Source of the DNA: Physcomitrium patens
Taxonomy: Eukaryota > Streptophyta > Bryopsida > Funariales > Funariaceae
Length of the DNA stretch: 64,000 bases
Direction: 5' to 3'
NCBI RefSeq assembly: GCF_000002425.4
Contig: NC_037274.1
Span: 14,485,517-14,549,516 of the forward strand
The position numbers were made by a program, and so were the translations under genes. A model generated the notes under the pieces. It made no database searches. It had not been told where the DNA came from and was given only the letters and a program-made list of their open reading frames with translations. Positions 45,546 to 57,900 of this stretch are shown here, piece by piece. The first letter of the stretch is position 1. Every line of letters begins with the position of its first letter.

Positions 45546-46385
45546 TCCATGTTTTCATTTTATATCATATAATTGTATTATTATATGACAATGATTAAAA
45601 GAGGTACATTTGATCTTGTCAAATGTAAAGTCTATATTTGGAATAAATAAAATACTTATTATTAGATATATTTTTGGCTCATATAGATGCAAGCTAAGTA
45701 TTAAAAAGATTTTATACTAGTATATTATCAAAAAAAAGGTATTTGTTTCAATACAACATTAGAATTATTTTTAAGAGATTTATCTGAAGATAAATAGAGA
45801 GATGTTGAAAAGTATCTAAGGACATTAAAACAATAAGAGTATTGGATCAAGGATTTTTAAAAAATCTATTAAAAAGCCTATGGATATTTTTTACATAATA
45901 GATATTTATGAAAGCATTTAAAGAGGAGAAAAGAAATACTATAACTAGTAATATGTAGTTTAGAAGCTCAAGAAAAGGTTTTCAAAGAATTCTATGAGAA
46001 TTTATGAATAACACATAGAAGAATTTGAACAAATTTTACTAAACCAAAAGAGAAGTATTAATAGAAAGGTACATACAAAGATGTGGTTGATTTTATAAGA
46101 GCATGTGAGATTTTTTAATTTTATTTTAATATTTTGTATTAAAATGAATGACATTCAACTTATCTTCTAATACTATATTATAAGTGAGTAGTAGATTTAT
46201 TAGTAATGTCTATGGAATTTGAATAAATAAAATATTTTATACTTTCACACAAAAATTTATCAAATATAGTTAAAAAAATAAGCATTTGAAATAAAAAAAT
46301 ATTAAAAATATATGTTGATTTTTCTTAAAAGATATTATTTTTTTACTATAATTGTATTGAAAAAATCACTAAAAATACAGATGAA

Positions 46386-46811
46386 TTGGATGCAAAAGAA
46401 AAAAGAGAACTTCTTAGTAGGATGAAAATTAAACTTTCTTTGAGAACAACATATAATCCAAAAGGTAATAAGAAGAGTGAGTGTAAATATTCACTTATTG
46501 TTAAGGTATTAGTAAATGCATACAATTGTAGAATAAATCAATGGTCCAAGCTACTATCATTTATATTACGAATAGACTAAACAACTTATAATATAATGAT
46601 TAATTATATACCTCTTAAATTAATGCATGGAAAAAAGCCAGTTATGTCAATAAAAGAAATAATACCTACATCAAAAGTATTGCCTATGAAGGATGATCTT
46701 CATAGAAAAGAGCTTTTAACATTATGGATTCAAAAAATGATAAGAAAACCTAAATATATTAAAGAAGCAATAGAAAATAATAAAGAAAGATTTGATAAAA
46801 TGTTGTCGTGA
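46386..46811 (+). pseudogene. Integrase core relic of element E
   Basis: Two open pieces, split by a stop near 46,577, give KLSLRTTYNPKGNKKSECKY (catalytic Glu region), IVKVLVNAYNCRINQWSKLL and then IPLKLMHGKKPVMSIKEIIP, closely following the element B integrase. The second piece runs into the solo LTR at 46,804. The protein resumes after the LTR. Confidence 0.75.
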
Positions 46812-48126
46812 TGTTGTACGACTATACAATGAAACTATAATCAAAATTAAATTTCTAATTAATATCTAATTATCTTGGTTCAATAATAATTCAAGGTATC
46901 TAAACATGGCTTTCATAAAAGCCTCTTAGGTTATTTTCTTATCTTAATAGTTAGTAGGTTGAAGGTTACTTAGTATTTTTACCTTCTAGCTATGGAGGCT
47001 TCTTTTACTACCTTAGAAAGACCATAAATTGATAAAATCAGATTAGAAGAGATAAATAATTAGAATAGTTAATACTATGATTAAGTTGAGGGTAGGGTTG
47101 GACTAAAAACTCCTTAGGATAGATTAGATTAATACTTGGGGATTGACCGTTTGTGAGGTAGGGTTGAAATTAGACCTTTGGCCACTAAAACAACCGCCTA
47201 GGGCAAAATAGGGATTCATTTAAAGATTAGAGATTAGAGTTTGAGAGCTAGGTTAGAGCTTGTTCCAAAGATGTAAGGTTGGTTTTGGTAGGATTTGGAG
47301 AGGCCTAAAAATTGTTGTTGGAAGTTAAGGTTTGTATTGGCAAATTGGGATTTAAGCAATGAAATTAAGGTAGTACTCTCAGCTAGTTCATAAAATTGGT
47401 ATCACATCTATAATTGAAATTTTAAAAGTCCTTGGATAATTAGGTGTTCTAAAAGTATAATAAATTTTGTGGTAATTCAACAGTGTAATTGGAAGATATC
47501 TTCGTTTTGATTTAAGAACATATCGGAAGTTAGCAGTTTGGAGTTTGGTAGAATTTCTATAATATCTAGAGATCTACTAATTAAATTAAGGTGAAAGTTG
47601 GCATGGTATTGAAGGACTTGAAGATCAAGCCGCACACCAATTTTGAGTTGAAGTTAATAGTTGAAGAAGGAGAAATCTTTGCTGGAACTTTTGCTTCATC
47701 TTTCAAGTTGGCAGCCAAGTGACATCATTGCAGTTTTTGGAGGTTTTCTCACAATCTGCAAGTTGGATTGGACTGAAAATTCTTGATCATATAGAAGACT
47801 TATATTGACAATTACATAAAAAATTTCACATCAAGTGGATGGTCAAATTAGAAGTTACAACTTGTCAAAGGTCACTGATTAGAGTTGGAGCTTACAAGAA
47901 AAATCTAAATTGCTTAAATATGAAAGTAACAAGGTAGTTGAGGTTTATGTGTGATTGAGGCTACTAAGAAGAGTATTTTTTAGTACTTTTGAATTGGAAT
48001 TTGGATTATATTCTTCTCATATAGATATATCCTATTAGGGTTTCTTGGATGTTTGTGAAACACAACCTCACCTTCCATAGCTAGAAGCCTAGTGCATTCC
48101 CAAGTAAGACAACATCTAATACAACA
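46804..48126 (-). repeat. Solo B-type LTR, antisense, in the integrase of E
   Basis: It starts TGTCGTGATGTTGTACG and ends CATCTAATACAACA, matching the reversed B LTR ends. It is about 1.32 kb long. The flanks ATGT (46,800-46,803) and ACGC (48,127-48,130) fit a 4-bp duplication changed by two transitions. The integrase reading of E continues across it, which supports the borders. Confidence 0.7.
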
Positions 48127-48504
48127 ACGCATTAAGTACAACCTCAAATAATTGAATAAGGTGATTGGATCTTAGTCTATAATAATAGTTTAGATAATCA
48201 ACATGACACATTACAAAAGTTTTCTAAGCAGTTATTTGGACTATAAATTGTAATAGAAGATAATGACAATAGTATATATTTATTGCAAGAAATTAATAGA
48301 ATAAAATTGAAGATACTTATAAAAAGTAAGTGATTTAAGTTATTTAGACAAAGAAATATATGCATATATTTTAATGAAGAATGAAATCTATAAAGTAATA
48401 TTGACAAAAGAGTGGAAGAGTAAATTGAAGATCAAGAATTTGCTCAAGTTGATAAGCATCTTACATCAATATATGAAAGAATCATTGATATATACAAGAA
48501 GATG

Positions 48505-49052
48505 TGTCACGGAGATATACATTTATTTCAATAGTTACTAATATGATTAGATAGAAGTAGCTAAATATAAATTAATTTTATAAAGTCTTTTAGAAAAACT
48601 TTGTAGAAGCTTCATAGATGCGATTTGACTTTAGATGTATTTATAGACTAGAAACCTAGCTAACAACTTAACCATGTATTGGTAGCTTGTGGAACAAATT
48701 AACTTTATGTAGTAGCTTATAGAACAAGCTAACTATTTGGCATATACATAAATACCTTGCCTTGCAAGTTAAGATATGTGGCTAGTAAAGTCAACACGTT
48801 TTCAAGGTCCTATAGGATATTGCCACATAGCTCCTAGTTAAGAGTATATATGGAGGCAAGAATGAAGCCTTCTTTATTCTTGTCAACACCTTCCTAATCT
48901 TTACTCTTATTTCAAGACTTTTTAATCTTTTTATTTTTAGCAATAGCCATTCTAGTTTAATATTACACTATTTTTTAAGTGACTTTCTAGTTCTCTTCAA
49001 TGACACAAGAGTTTATTGAAGATTTTCTTTCTTTGAATTCATGTCCTTAACA
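48505..49052 (+). repeat. 5' LTR of element F
   Basis: 548 bp, A family. It contains a decayed GAAGCTTC motif near 48,607, a TATATATGG run near 48,845 and the LTR hairpin with one G-C pair changed to A-T and one wobble pair. Confidence 0.8.
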
Positions 49053-49284
49053 GTTTGATAAGAGTTCTAATATATTATTTCTGCCTTATTTTAGAAGTAA
49101 GTAAATTATCTCACTTCTATTGTTGTGTTATGAAGGTTGCTGACTATCCACTTTTAAATAAAAAAATCTTATTTTCTAATACTAATCTTTTTTTAAAAGA
49201 GAGTCAATTATCCTTCTTTATAGAAATTTTTATTAGAGGCTGTGGATTATCCTCCCCTAATTTAACTTTTTGAATTTATTTTAA

Positions 49285-50290
49285 TTGTATATAGAAGGAA
49301 AGATTATAGATGCTACTCTTAGCGGAAGTGAGAATAGATTTGCAACTATTGCAGATCTTCATGAATTTGTCAACACTCTAAGAGTAGAAATTTCACGTAT
49401 TTGTAACGTGAATCATGAAAGTACTATGTCTACACCTATGGAAGAAGTTCAAAGTCTAAGGCAAGTAAGATCAATCCCACAACCAAATTCAGAGAGTTTC
49501 GTTTTTATAAGTATGATGGAAATAAGGATTAATATACTTGAGAATTTTAATGGAACAAGATCGAAATTTTGAAGATTTTTACAACAAGTCAAGTTCTCTC
49601 TAAGATTACATCCTTTCCAATACTCCAATGGATTTACTCAAGTCGGATTCATAGGTGCACTTCTAACAAAAAGTGTTCTCTCTTGGTTTGCTACTTTAAT
49701 GGAAAAAGATGCCTAATTCTTTTATGATTTGAATTCATTCCTAGAAGTATTTACGGCCACATTTGGAGAAAGTAATCGAGAAAAAGTAGCAAAAATCAAG
49801 CTCTTATCTTTATTGTAAAGTTCATGATCAACCACCATATATGCTGTTGAATTCCAAAACTTCACTTGCGACATAGACTGGAATGACAAAGTTCTTATTA
49901 ATCAATTTCAATATGAATTGAAGGATAATGCCAAAGACAAAATCTTTAGAATAATTTATTGCTCAAGCCATTGCATGTGACAATTCATTATTTAAAAGAT
50001 GTCAATACCAAAGATATGGCAGGAGACGAACAAATCAAATAATGATAGCAGCTCTTAAGTTTTTAGAAACTTATTTATCAAAGTTAGAATCAATGAAAAT
50101 TAATATGATATGTTTTAAATCCCTCGCAAAGTAGAAAAAGAGTCAATGACATCAAGAGGGCTTATACTTATATTGTGGAGAAGTGAAATATACTGCTCAA
50201 CATTGTCCAAAGAACCAACATGATTATAAAATGAAAAGCATGATTGTCAAAGAAGACAATGTATCAGAAAACGAATTACCTCAGCTACAA
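49285..50290 (+). pseudogene. gag relic of element F
   Basis: The open piece 49,285-49,572 (RFATIADLHEFVNTLRVEIS, then MMEIRINILENFNGTRSKF) aligns with the gag start of A (KELRIALLEKFDGIRSKFRG). Broken frames continue through a capsid-like VLSWFATLMEKDA block to a zinc knuckle near 50,160-50,215 with CLYCGEVKYTAQHC-like wording (frame interrupted). TGA near 49,570 replaces the arginine seen in A. Confidence 0.68.
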
Positions 50291-50298
50291 TAGGGATT

Positions 50299-51180
50299 GT
50301 GTGGCTAGAATCATATGCAACACCTAGAAAATTTTCTATTCTCTTATGTGATCCCTCACCTTGTTTTATAATAGAAGTTTGTTTAGGACCAAAAAATTAC
50401 AAAGTCTTATCCTTGTTGGATTCAAGATCCTTAGCTTCTTTTATAGATGAAGATTTTATCAAAAAACAAGATAAATCCTTAATCAAAAAAATTAAACATA
50501 TACATGTAGAAGTCATATATGGTCATTTGTTATCTTTTCAAAATGTTATCTATGAGATTGTTCCTTCAAATGTAGTAATTAAAGATCATAATAGCATAGT
50601 AGTATTTAATGTAATAAGATTTTCTTTCAATCTAGTTATTTTAGGATTATCTTGGCTAAAAAATATAATCCTCAAATAGATTGGATTTCTTGTAATCTTA
50701 ATTTTTTTGGTAGTATAATCCAAGATCACGTCAATGAAATAGAAGTACATAAGTCTAATACATCCAAAATATTATTGATAGATGCGAGAGGTTTTATGCA
50801 TGCTACGAAAGAAGGATCATTTTTTGCTATGTATGCTATACTTATTTCTAATGGTGAAAAAACGACAAGTTGTATTCCTAGCCAATATCAAGAATTTGAA
50901 GATGTTTTTAAAAAGAAGAATGCAGATATTCTTCTAGAGCATCGATCTTATAATTATTCAATTGATCTGCAAGAAGGAGCTCAACTACAATTCGGACCAA
51001 TCTATACCTTATCATAGAATGAGTTGGATGCATTAAAAAATTATATTGATGAGAACTTGGCAAAAAACTTCATATACCATTCTAAATCTCCAGTCAGGGC
51101 TTTTATCTTATTTGTGAAAAAGAAAGATGGATCTCTGCAGATGTATGTAGATTATTGAAGAGTCAATAAGATCATCATCA
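50299..51180 (+). pseudogene. Protease and start of RT of element F
   Basis: Protease signature LLDSRSLASFIDEDFIKK, with the active-site Gly of DSG changed to Arg; VILGLSWLK follows. A second frame from 50,652 gives the linker (IPSQYQEFEDVFKKKNADIL) and, after a stop near 51,016, the RT start [20 protein letters not shown] and [13 protein letters not shown]. The domain breaks off at 51,180 where the 3' LTR begins, so the rest of pol was deleted. Confidence 0.75.
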
Positions 51181-51183
51181 TAA

Positions 51184-51534
51184 TACCATAGACATTTACT
51201 CCAATAGTTACTTATATGATTAAATAGAAATAGGTATTTAAATAGAAATAGATTAATTTCATAAAATATTACATCATATTTTGGAGGTCCTATATGACAT
51301 TATCAGATAGCTCCTAGTTAAGAGTATATATGGAGGCAAGAGTGAAGCCTTCTTCACTCTTGTCAATGTCTTTCTAGTCTTTAGTCTTGTTTCAAGACTT
51401 TCTAGCCTTTATATTTTTCAAAACAGCCATTCTAATTTAATATTACATCACCTTTTGAGTGAATTTCTAATTCTTTTTAGTGACACAAAGAATATATTGA
51501 GGATTTTCTTTCTTTGAAATTCATGTCCTTGACA
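51184..51534 (+). repeat. 3' LTR of element F, internally deleted
   Basis: 351 bp. It starts TACCATAGACATTTACTCC and ends CATGTCCTTGACA. It lacks about 200 bp, including the GAAGCTTC region, but keeps the exact 26-nt hairpin (51,337-51,362). Confidence 0.8.
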
Positions 51535-53583
51535 AGATGTGTAAATTTAAGAAAGGTAGTTATTGTATAGTAATATATCAGTAGATGAAAGAAAAAAATA
51601 TATATTCTAGAAGAACTTAAATTAATATATTTTAGCAAATTACTTTTAAAATATAGATAATATATAAAGAGATAATAAAAATTAATAAATACTAATATTA
51701 CCTTCTTTTAGAAGAATCTTATATTTACTTTGTAATAGCATAAATAAATCAAATAAAAATATGTGAAATAAATAATTAATATAAGCATCTTTTGAAAAGA
51801 ATTAAATATAGATTTTAGCAAAAATTACCTCAAAATATAAAGAATTGATATTTGGAGATGATTGATTGTGAATTAAGGTCAAAATCATATCTTGAGGCAT
51901 AAAACTATATACTTATAGAAACTCCAAGATTATTTTGCTAATTTAAGAATAGAATTTTTAAAAAAAAAACTTTAGAAAAATTATTTAGGTATTATTTTTA
52001 TATGATTCAAATGCATATTTATTTTTTGAAAGATTTTCAAAATAAGAGTTGTATTTGGTGGTTTTAGTTTTTAAAAAATAATAAGAGGTTTATAAATTTA
52101 AAGATTGTGGAAGTATTATAGAAAATTAATAAATAATTTTTTGTAATTTTTTTATTAAGCTTGATTTCAATATCTTTGATAAAATTAATGTTAATTAAAT
52201 CAATAAACTAAACATTATGAGAATTTTATTGGAATAGGATCTTAGATATTATAAATTTAGGAATACTAAGGATATTTGCGATCTTGAAATATTTGCCAAT
52301 TCAATTAAAATAAAATTTGGAGAGCACCATTTGGACATAATTATCTACATATTGGTTAATTTGTATAGCAATTGGATAATTCAATAAAGAAAAAATTTTG
52401 GTAAAAAATCAATATCCAAATTGGAGAAAGAAGATAGCTACCATTTAAGAAGTTTAGGAGTTTTTTTTCTCAATTGATAAGTTTGATTTTTTCAAATTTT
52501 GTGATTTTTATTTGCTTGTAGACTAAAATATAGGTGAAATCTTAGTTAAAATCAATAAATCAATAAATAGTTATTGAGATTTTAAAATAACTAAAAAAAT
52601 TGATTAGAATTAATTTAGAATTTGGTTTTTATTCATTAAGATTTGGTTAAGATTTAGAATTTGATTATGATTCATTGACATTTTATTAGTATTTTTTAAA
52701 AAATTGATTAGGATTTAGTTATGATATCATTACGATTTGTTTAAGATTTGGTTAAAATTTAGGATTTAATTAGGATTTAAAAAATATTTTATTAAGATTT
52801 TTTTAGGATTTTATTAAGATTTGATTAAAATTGAATTATGTTTTTTTATTTCTAATATTTCTTTAAGATTTATTTGATGTTTTATTATTTATTTATGATT
52901 TCTTTATTATATATGTTTCTTTAAGATAAGTTTATGATTTCTTTATTTTTCTTTGTAATGTCTTTGAGACTTCTTTTAGATTTGATTAAAGATTGATTAG
53001 CATTTTCATAATTTAATTGGAATTTATTTAATATTCTTTTAGAATTGTTGAGATCTTGTTGTTGCAAATTCCATTTTATCTTTTGCATCCAAATACTTGG
53101 TGAATTTTCAAGCAAACTTCACAAAATATAATAGTGCTATGTAGCCAAATTATAAGATAAGTTATTAATAAGTTGTTAATATGCCTATTTTGTTATAGGT
53201 GGATAATTACTAAAATGGATGATTTTTTTATTAGGATTTTTTTGTAAGGTGATTTCTTATATAAATGAATTATTATATATTTAAATTTTTAAATTTAATT
53301 TTTTTTCTTTTTTTCTTAGCAATATATCAACTTATGCATAGTAATTAATCTTAAAAGGAGATTCTATTAGTAAACTAATAAATATTAATTTAATAAAATA
53401 TCTAGCAATTTGCTTCATAATGTTTGATTTATGAAAATATTTTTTATTTACAATATTATTATTATACTGTATAATCCATAAAATCATCAGCTCAACATCT
53501 TTGATAATTTGAACAAGATAATAAGGCATTGCTTCAATAAAAAATAAATAAAATAAAATAAAAATAAAAATAAAAATAAATTC

Positions 53584-53695
53584 ATAAATGTATAATGTAT
53601 TTATACCTAAAATATTATGTATATAATGTATAATGTATTTATACCTACAATATTATGTATATAATGTATAATGTATTTATACCTAAAATATATAT
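53584..53695. repeat. 38-bp tandem repeat, three copies
   Basis: TGTATAATGTATTTATACCT plus AAAATATTATGTATATAA recurs at 38-bp spacing (TTATACCT at 53,601, 53,639 and 53,677). It is preceded by an AAATAAAATAAAAAT run at 53,540-53,580. Confidence 0.8.
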
Positions 53696-54981
53696 AAATA
53701 AGATGATATGTTGATTTTTAATTATATGAAATATTATAAAAGTAAAATGAAATAAGATAAATTTAGTAAACATAATAATATTTTTAGTAAACATAGAAAT
53801 AATAATATAAATTTTATATTTTTAATTTTTATATATTTATATATTTATATATTTATATATTTATATATTCTATTGGAATTCAAATTCCTTGTCAAATGAT
53901 AATGTTCTTTAAATATTATAAAAAATCATATATGTTTAAAAATATGGTATTTGAAATTAAAAAAGTCACATATCAATTTTTAGTTCTTTCTTGTTCATAA
54001 AAAATAGAATACTAATAAAGTATACCATTGTCATATGTATCTACATATATATGTATAAGGATATATATTTTTAATTCATTGTAAATATATAACATCCAAT
54101 ATAAACACCATATTGTGTTATTTTTTATATTGCAATTCAAGAACAAGAATTAATTATTAAACAAGTGTTATATCTTGAATATATTATCTATAATATAAGT
54201 TTTTTTACTCTATTTTTATTTTCTGGTTTAGATGTATAATTTTTTTTTTACCTATTTATTTTTATATTACTGATCCAATTACATATGGTCCAGTAAATAA
54301 ATTTCTTTGTATGTTTTTCTTTACATGTTACAGAAAATAGAAATAAAAATATAATAAAGAAACTAATAAGGATACATTTGAAAATAGGATAAATAAAATA
54401 AACCTTATAAAATAATTTATTATTAAATATGCTTAAAGAAAGTAAATTAATGTATCATTATACATTCCAAAAAATTGGAAATATCAATTTTATATTATAA
54501 TTTTTTATTTTTTAAAATCATGTTTTGAAAATTTTATCTTTGTATATTTTATATATTTAGGAATATAACTTTTTTATACATTTCAAAATTATGGATGTGG
54601 TAAATGATTTATTTTAATTTAATATATTATAAATTATTATTAAATATTTTTAAACTAAAATTAATTTGGATATTTTTTAAATTTATAAAAATATTAAATA
54701 AAAAATTATTTATCTTTAAACATATAAAAATATTTATAATTTGTTTTAGTGAAATTAAAAATATCCACACAAATTTTTATACTATAAACATATATTTTTA
54801 GGATTTTAATGTCCATCTTTTGAACATAAGTTATTTAAATTGGTATTGATTCTTGATATGGCGCATCAAAAAGTTGTTAAGGGAATTCTTAGAAAAACAA
54901 ACAGATTAGTTCCTGTAGTATCTAACAGTATCAATCATCATCAATACATTTTTGTATTGTAACATAGCTTTTGGATGACAG

Positions 54982-55009
54982 AAAAAAAAAAAAAAAAAAA
55001 AAAAAAAAA
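54982..55009. repeat. Poly(A) run of 28 bases
   Basis: An uninterrupted A tract. It could be the tail of a retroposed sequence, but no recognisable body or target duplication was found next to it. Confidence 0.85.
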
Positions 55010-55812
55010 GAAGATATGATTCTATTCTTAAAAATAAATAAATAAAAATAAAAAATAAAAAATTTAAGATAAAGTAACAAATTACTTTAGAAAATATAGC
55101 TAAAAGTTTAAAAGGTACTAAAAACAAATTTAATATCAATATTGTCTTTTTGTTAAAAAAACTTTCACTTAATTTGTAAAGCCATAAATAAAATTAGTTA
55201 AAGTAGGTTAGCAAAAATAATATTATATGCATGTGAAGGTAAAGTAAAAAAATAGATTTTGCTAAATATTACTTTTAAAAGCCTTGAATTAATATCCAAA
55301 GAAGTCCAATTATAAACCACATTTGAAAACAAATCCTAAAGCACAAAATTGCACATCTCTAGCAAACGTGGAATTTCTTTTATTGTCTTGAATAAGTATA
55401 ATTTTTGAAACATTCAAAAGAGATTATATAATGGTGAATTATGTGAGTTTTGTAGCAATCTGCAAGTGAAATTTTGTGGATTTGTGAGTATAGTTGTGTT
55501 GGATTTATATTGTGAAATTTAGCTTAATTGGATGGTGAAATCAAAATTAATTGAGATTCAAGTGAATAAGGTCTCAAAATTTGGATTTTTAAAATAAGTG
55601 GAGATTTCTATAATTTTGATTAATATATTAATTTGATTAAAATGAGTTCTTTGTGTGCTTGAATTTGACTTAGTTTCCAACATGTGTGCAGATTTTGAAA
55701 GCAAAAAAGAGTGATGAATAAGAGAGGTATTTATACTAGAAGATATATTAGAGCCAATTCTTATGATTCTTCTTAGAAATTAAAATTTGAGCAATTTAAA
55801 AGTCTCAAATTC

Positions 55813-55813
<1 letters not shown>

Positions 55814-55868
<55 letters not shown>

Positions 55869-55884
55869 AGAGAGAGAGAGAGAT
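55814..55884. repeat. Compound (TA)n-(GA)n microsatellite
   Basis: About 16 TA units pass directly into about 20 GA units with one T interruption. Confidence 0.95.
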
Positions 55885-57900
55885 TATGCATTTTATTCTT
55901 GTAAGAATGCAAGAGAAAGAAATTTATATAAGTACTAACTTTTTGTAAAATTAATATATAGAAATATTAAATTTATAATTTATAAATTATAATATAGAAT
56001 AAAGAATAATTTTTAATTTATGATTTTTATCTCTAAATTAATATTTAAAATTAAATATTATTCTATGATGCACAAATTATATATATAATAAATTAATTTA
56101 TTATTTTATTTTATTTAAAACTGATGAAATTATATTTTTTGTAATTTTTATTTCTTTTTTTTAAGATTTTAGTTTGAAATAAATTAAAATATTTAACACA
56201 AATAGTCATGTATAAATATTAAAATAAAACCTAATTTAAAAAGTATAAAACATTTTTATCAAGATTTATTTTTTAAAATATATAAAAAATTACAAATATA
56301 TAAATTATTTTACATGAGTCAAAAATTTAAGTATGTATTAGAAAACTTAATATAATCCAAATAGAAATTAATATTTTTCATTCAAATTGATAATTAAAAC
56401 TTAATCTATTAGAAAATTCAAGCAAAAAAAAAAAAAAGAGTAGAATATAAATGAAAATAAGTAAATAAATAAATAAGAAAAGTCTAGAAGTTTATTTGTT
56501 CAACTACTATTTCTTGACTTTGAAAGAATTAGATGGTAAGTTACTTTAAGTAATGGATATCTTAGTAGAATTTTCCAATCTTAGGATTCTACTAAATTTT
56601 GGTCTTATTCATGAATGGTTTGATAAACCTTCTATAGTTTAGCTTTAAAAAAATATATATAAAAAAATTCTTATAGCAATTTTTACTTTGTGTCCGGTAT
56701 TAAATGAGAGCCTAAATTATCATATTCATATATTACAATATTTTGGCCAAAATAAGTCTTCTATGGAAGTGTAGCAAAACAAATTAGATATGGATGTAAA
56801 GCACAATATTAACTATAGATTAGCAAGTATAAAAACACATGCAAAATTTGGATATAAAAAACATTAAAATTAAATAATTTACAATATTTAACAACTATTA
56901 ATAATAATACAATAAATATAACTATGATTATAATACATTAAATCAATGGTGTAAGTATTGAAATGCAAATAATAATAGAGTTTTTGGATTAAATTTTGTA
57001 ATACAAATGTATTAACTTCGTAGCAAATGTACACATTTAAAGAAATAGAAAGCATACATATCATATTAAATAAAAATACTTAAATTTGAATTTTGAGATA
57101 TAAAAATTAAATAATAGATTAAGATAAATATATACGTTTAAATCTACTATCTTTAATTTAAGAAACAAATAGAATATTAAGATTATTAAAAAACACAATT
57201 CATAATATTTGTAGATTTATGCAATTTATTGGAGATTAAAGTATTGTATAATAATCTTTTTATACTTTAATCTAGAAGTGCAAAGAATCTTTTAAAATAT
57301 TTTTCTGATATTAAATAATATAAATTTATGTTATTATTAGAATTGAACATATGTAGCACGGTTTGTAATTTTCTTCTACTTGCTTGGCTTTGCAACAAGT
57401 CATCGCATGAAGTAAATTATATTAAAAAGCCTATTATGGCTAATATTTGTTTTTTTCTGTTTTTTTGGTATTTTATATCTAATAATAGGTAATAAAAGTT
57501 TAATTAAAAATTTAATGAATAATTTTTTATTTGAATTACTCGTATTTAAAAAAAAAAAAAACATCAAAAAGGCTACTATCTATAAAGACATAATTTTTCT
57601 AAAGTTTTATAAAAAAAATTATCAAAATTAAAAATTTTACAAAAATATATAGGACTTATTAAATGTTTTTAGAAATAATTTCCATATAAAAATATATGTG
57701 CCATTAACTTTGAATTCCTATGTTTCACATTTTTGCATTAAGCTTATGAACATCCATCCAATCTTTTAACCATCTACATGGTAAAAAAACAAAGCTTGAC
57801 GTAAAAGCACAAGAAAGCCTTTACTTGGAAACACTACTTTTTACTTTTATACGTTGCCTTTTTTTGGGGGCCTAATTCTCATGATTTTGTTTCTTAAATG

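Larger units (their letters stand above)
43371..48504 (+). mobile_element. Gypsy relic E, related to element B
   Basis: Pieces of B-like pol in order: a CIHPSIIVPMVIF-like RT block near 43,960, an SSIMDEFAKASIGRAW-like block near 44,225, an integrase zinc region near 46,080-46,110, the integrase core at 46,386-46,811, and integrase C-terminus after the solo LTR (GDWILVYNNSLDNQHD-like near 48,150-48,205). It is split by LTRs at 44,295-45,545 and 46,804-48,126. Part of RT and RNase H seems deleted around 45,545. Element F interrupts its 3' part. Confidence 0.65.
48505..51534 (+). mobile_element. Truncated A-family element F with perfect 5-bp target duplication
   Basis: TGTCA...TGACA ends lie between two AGATG copies (48,500-48,504 and 51,535-51,539). 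Inside are a 5' LTR (48,505-49,052), gag, zinc knuckle, protease and the first part of RT, then directly a shortened 3' LTR (51,184-51,534). RNase H, integrase and chromodomain are gone, so it is a deletion derivative of about 3.0 kb. It is less decayed than D but more than A. Confidence 0.85.
51540..57900. other. AT-rich gene-free DNA with simple repeats
   Basis: No domain-bearing frame was found. The first part may hold the far flank of relic E. Direct-repeat-like GATTTGGTTA/GATTTAATTAGGATTT phrases recur around 52,560-52,960. The rest is simple sequence, listed separately, and unassigned AT-rich DNA. Confidence 0.55.

Noticed and set aside
54982..55009. Tail of a SINE or LINE at the poly(A) run
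   Set aside because: No pol III boxes, RT domain or target duplication could be seen next to it.
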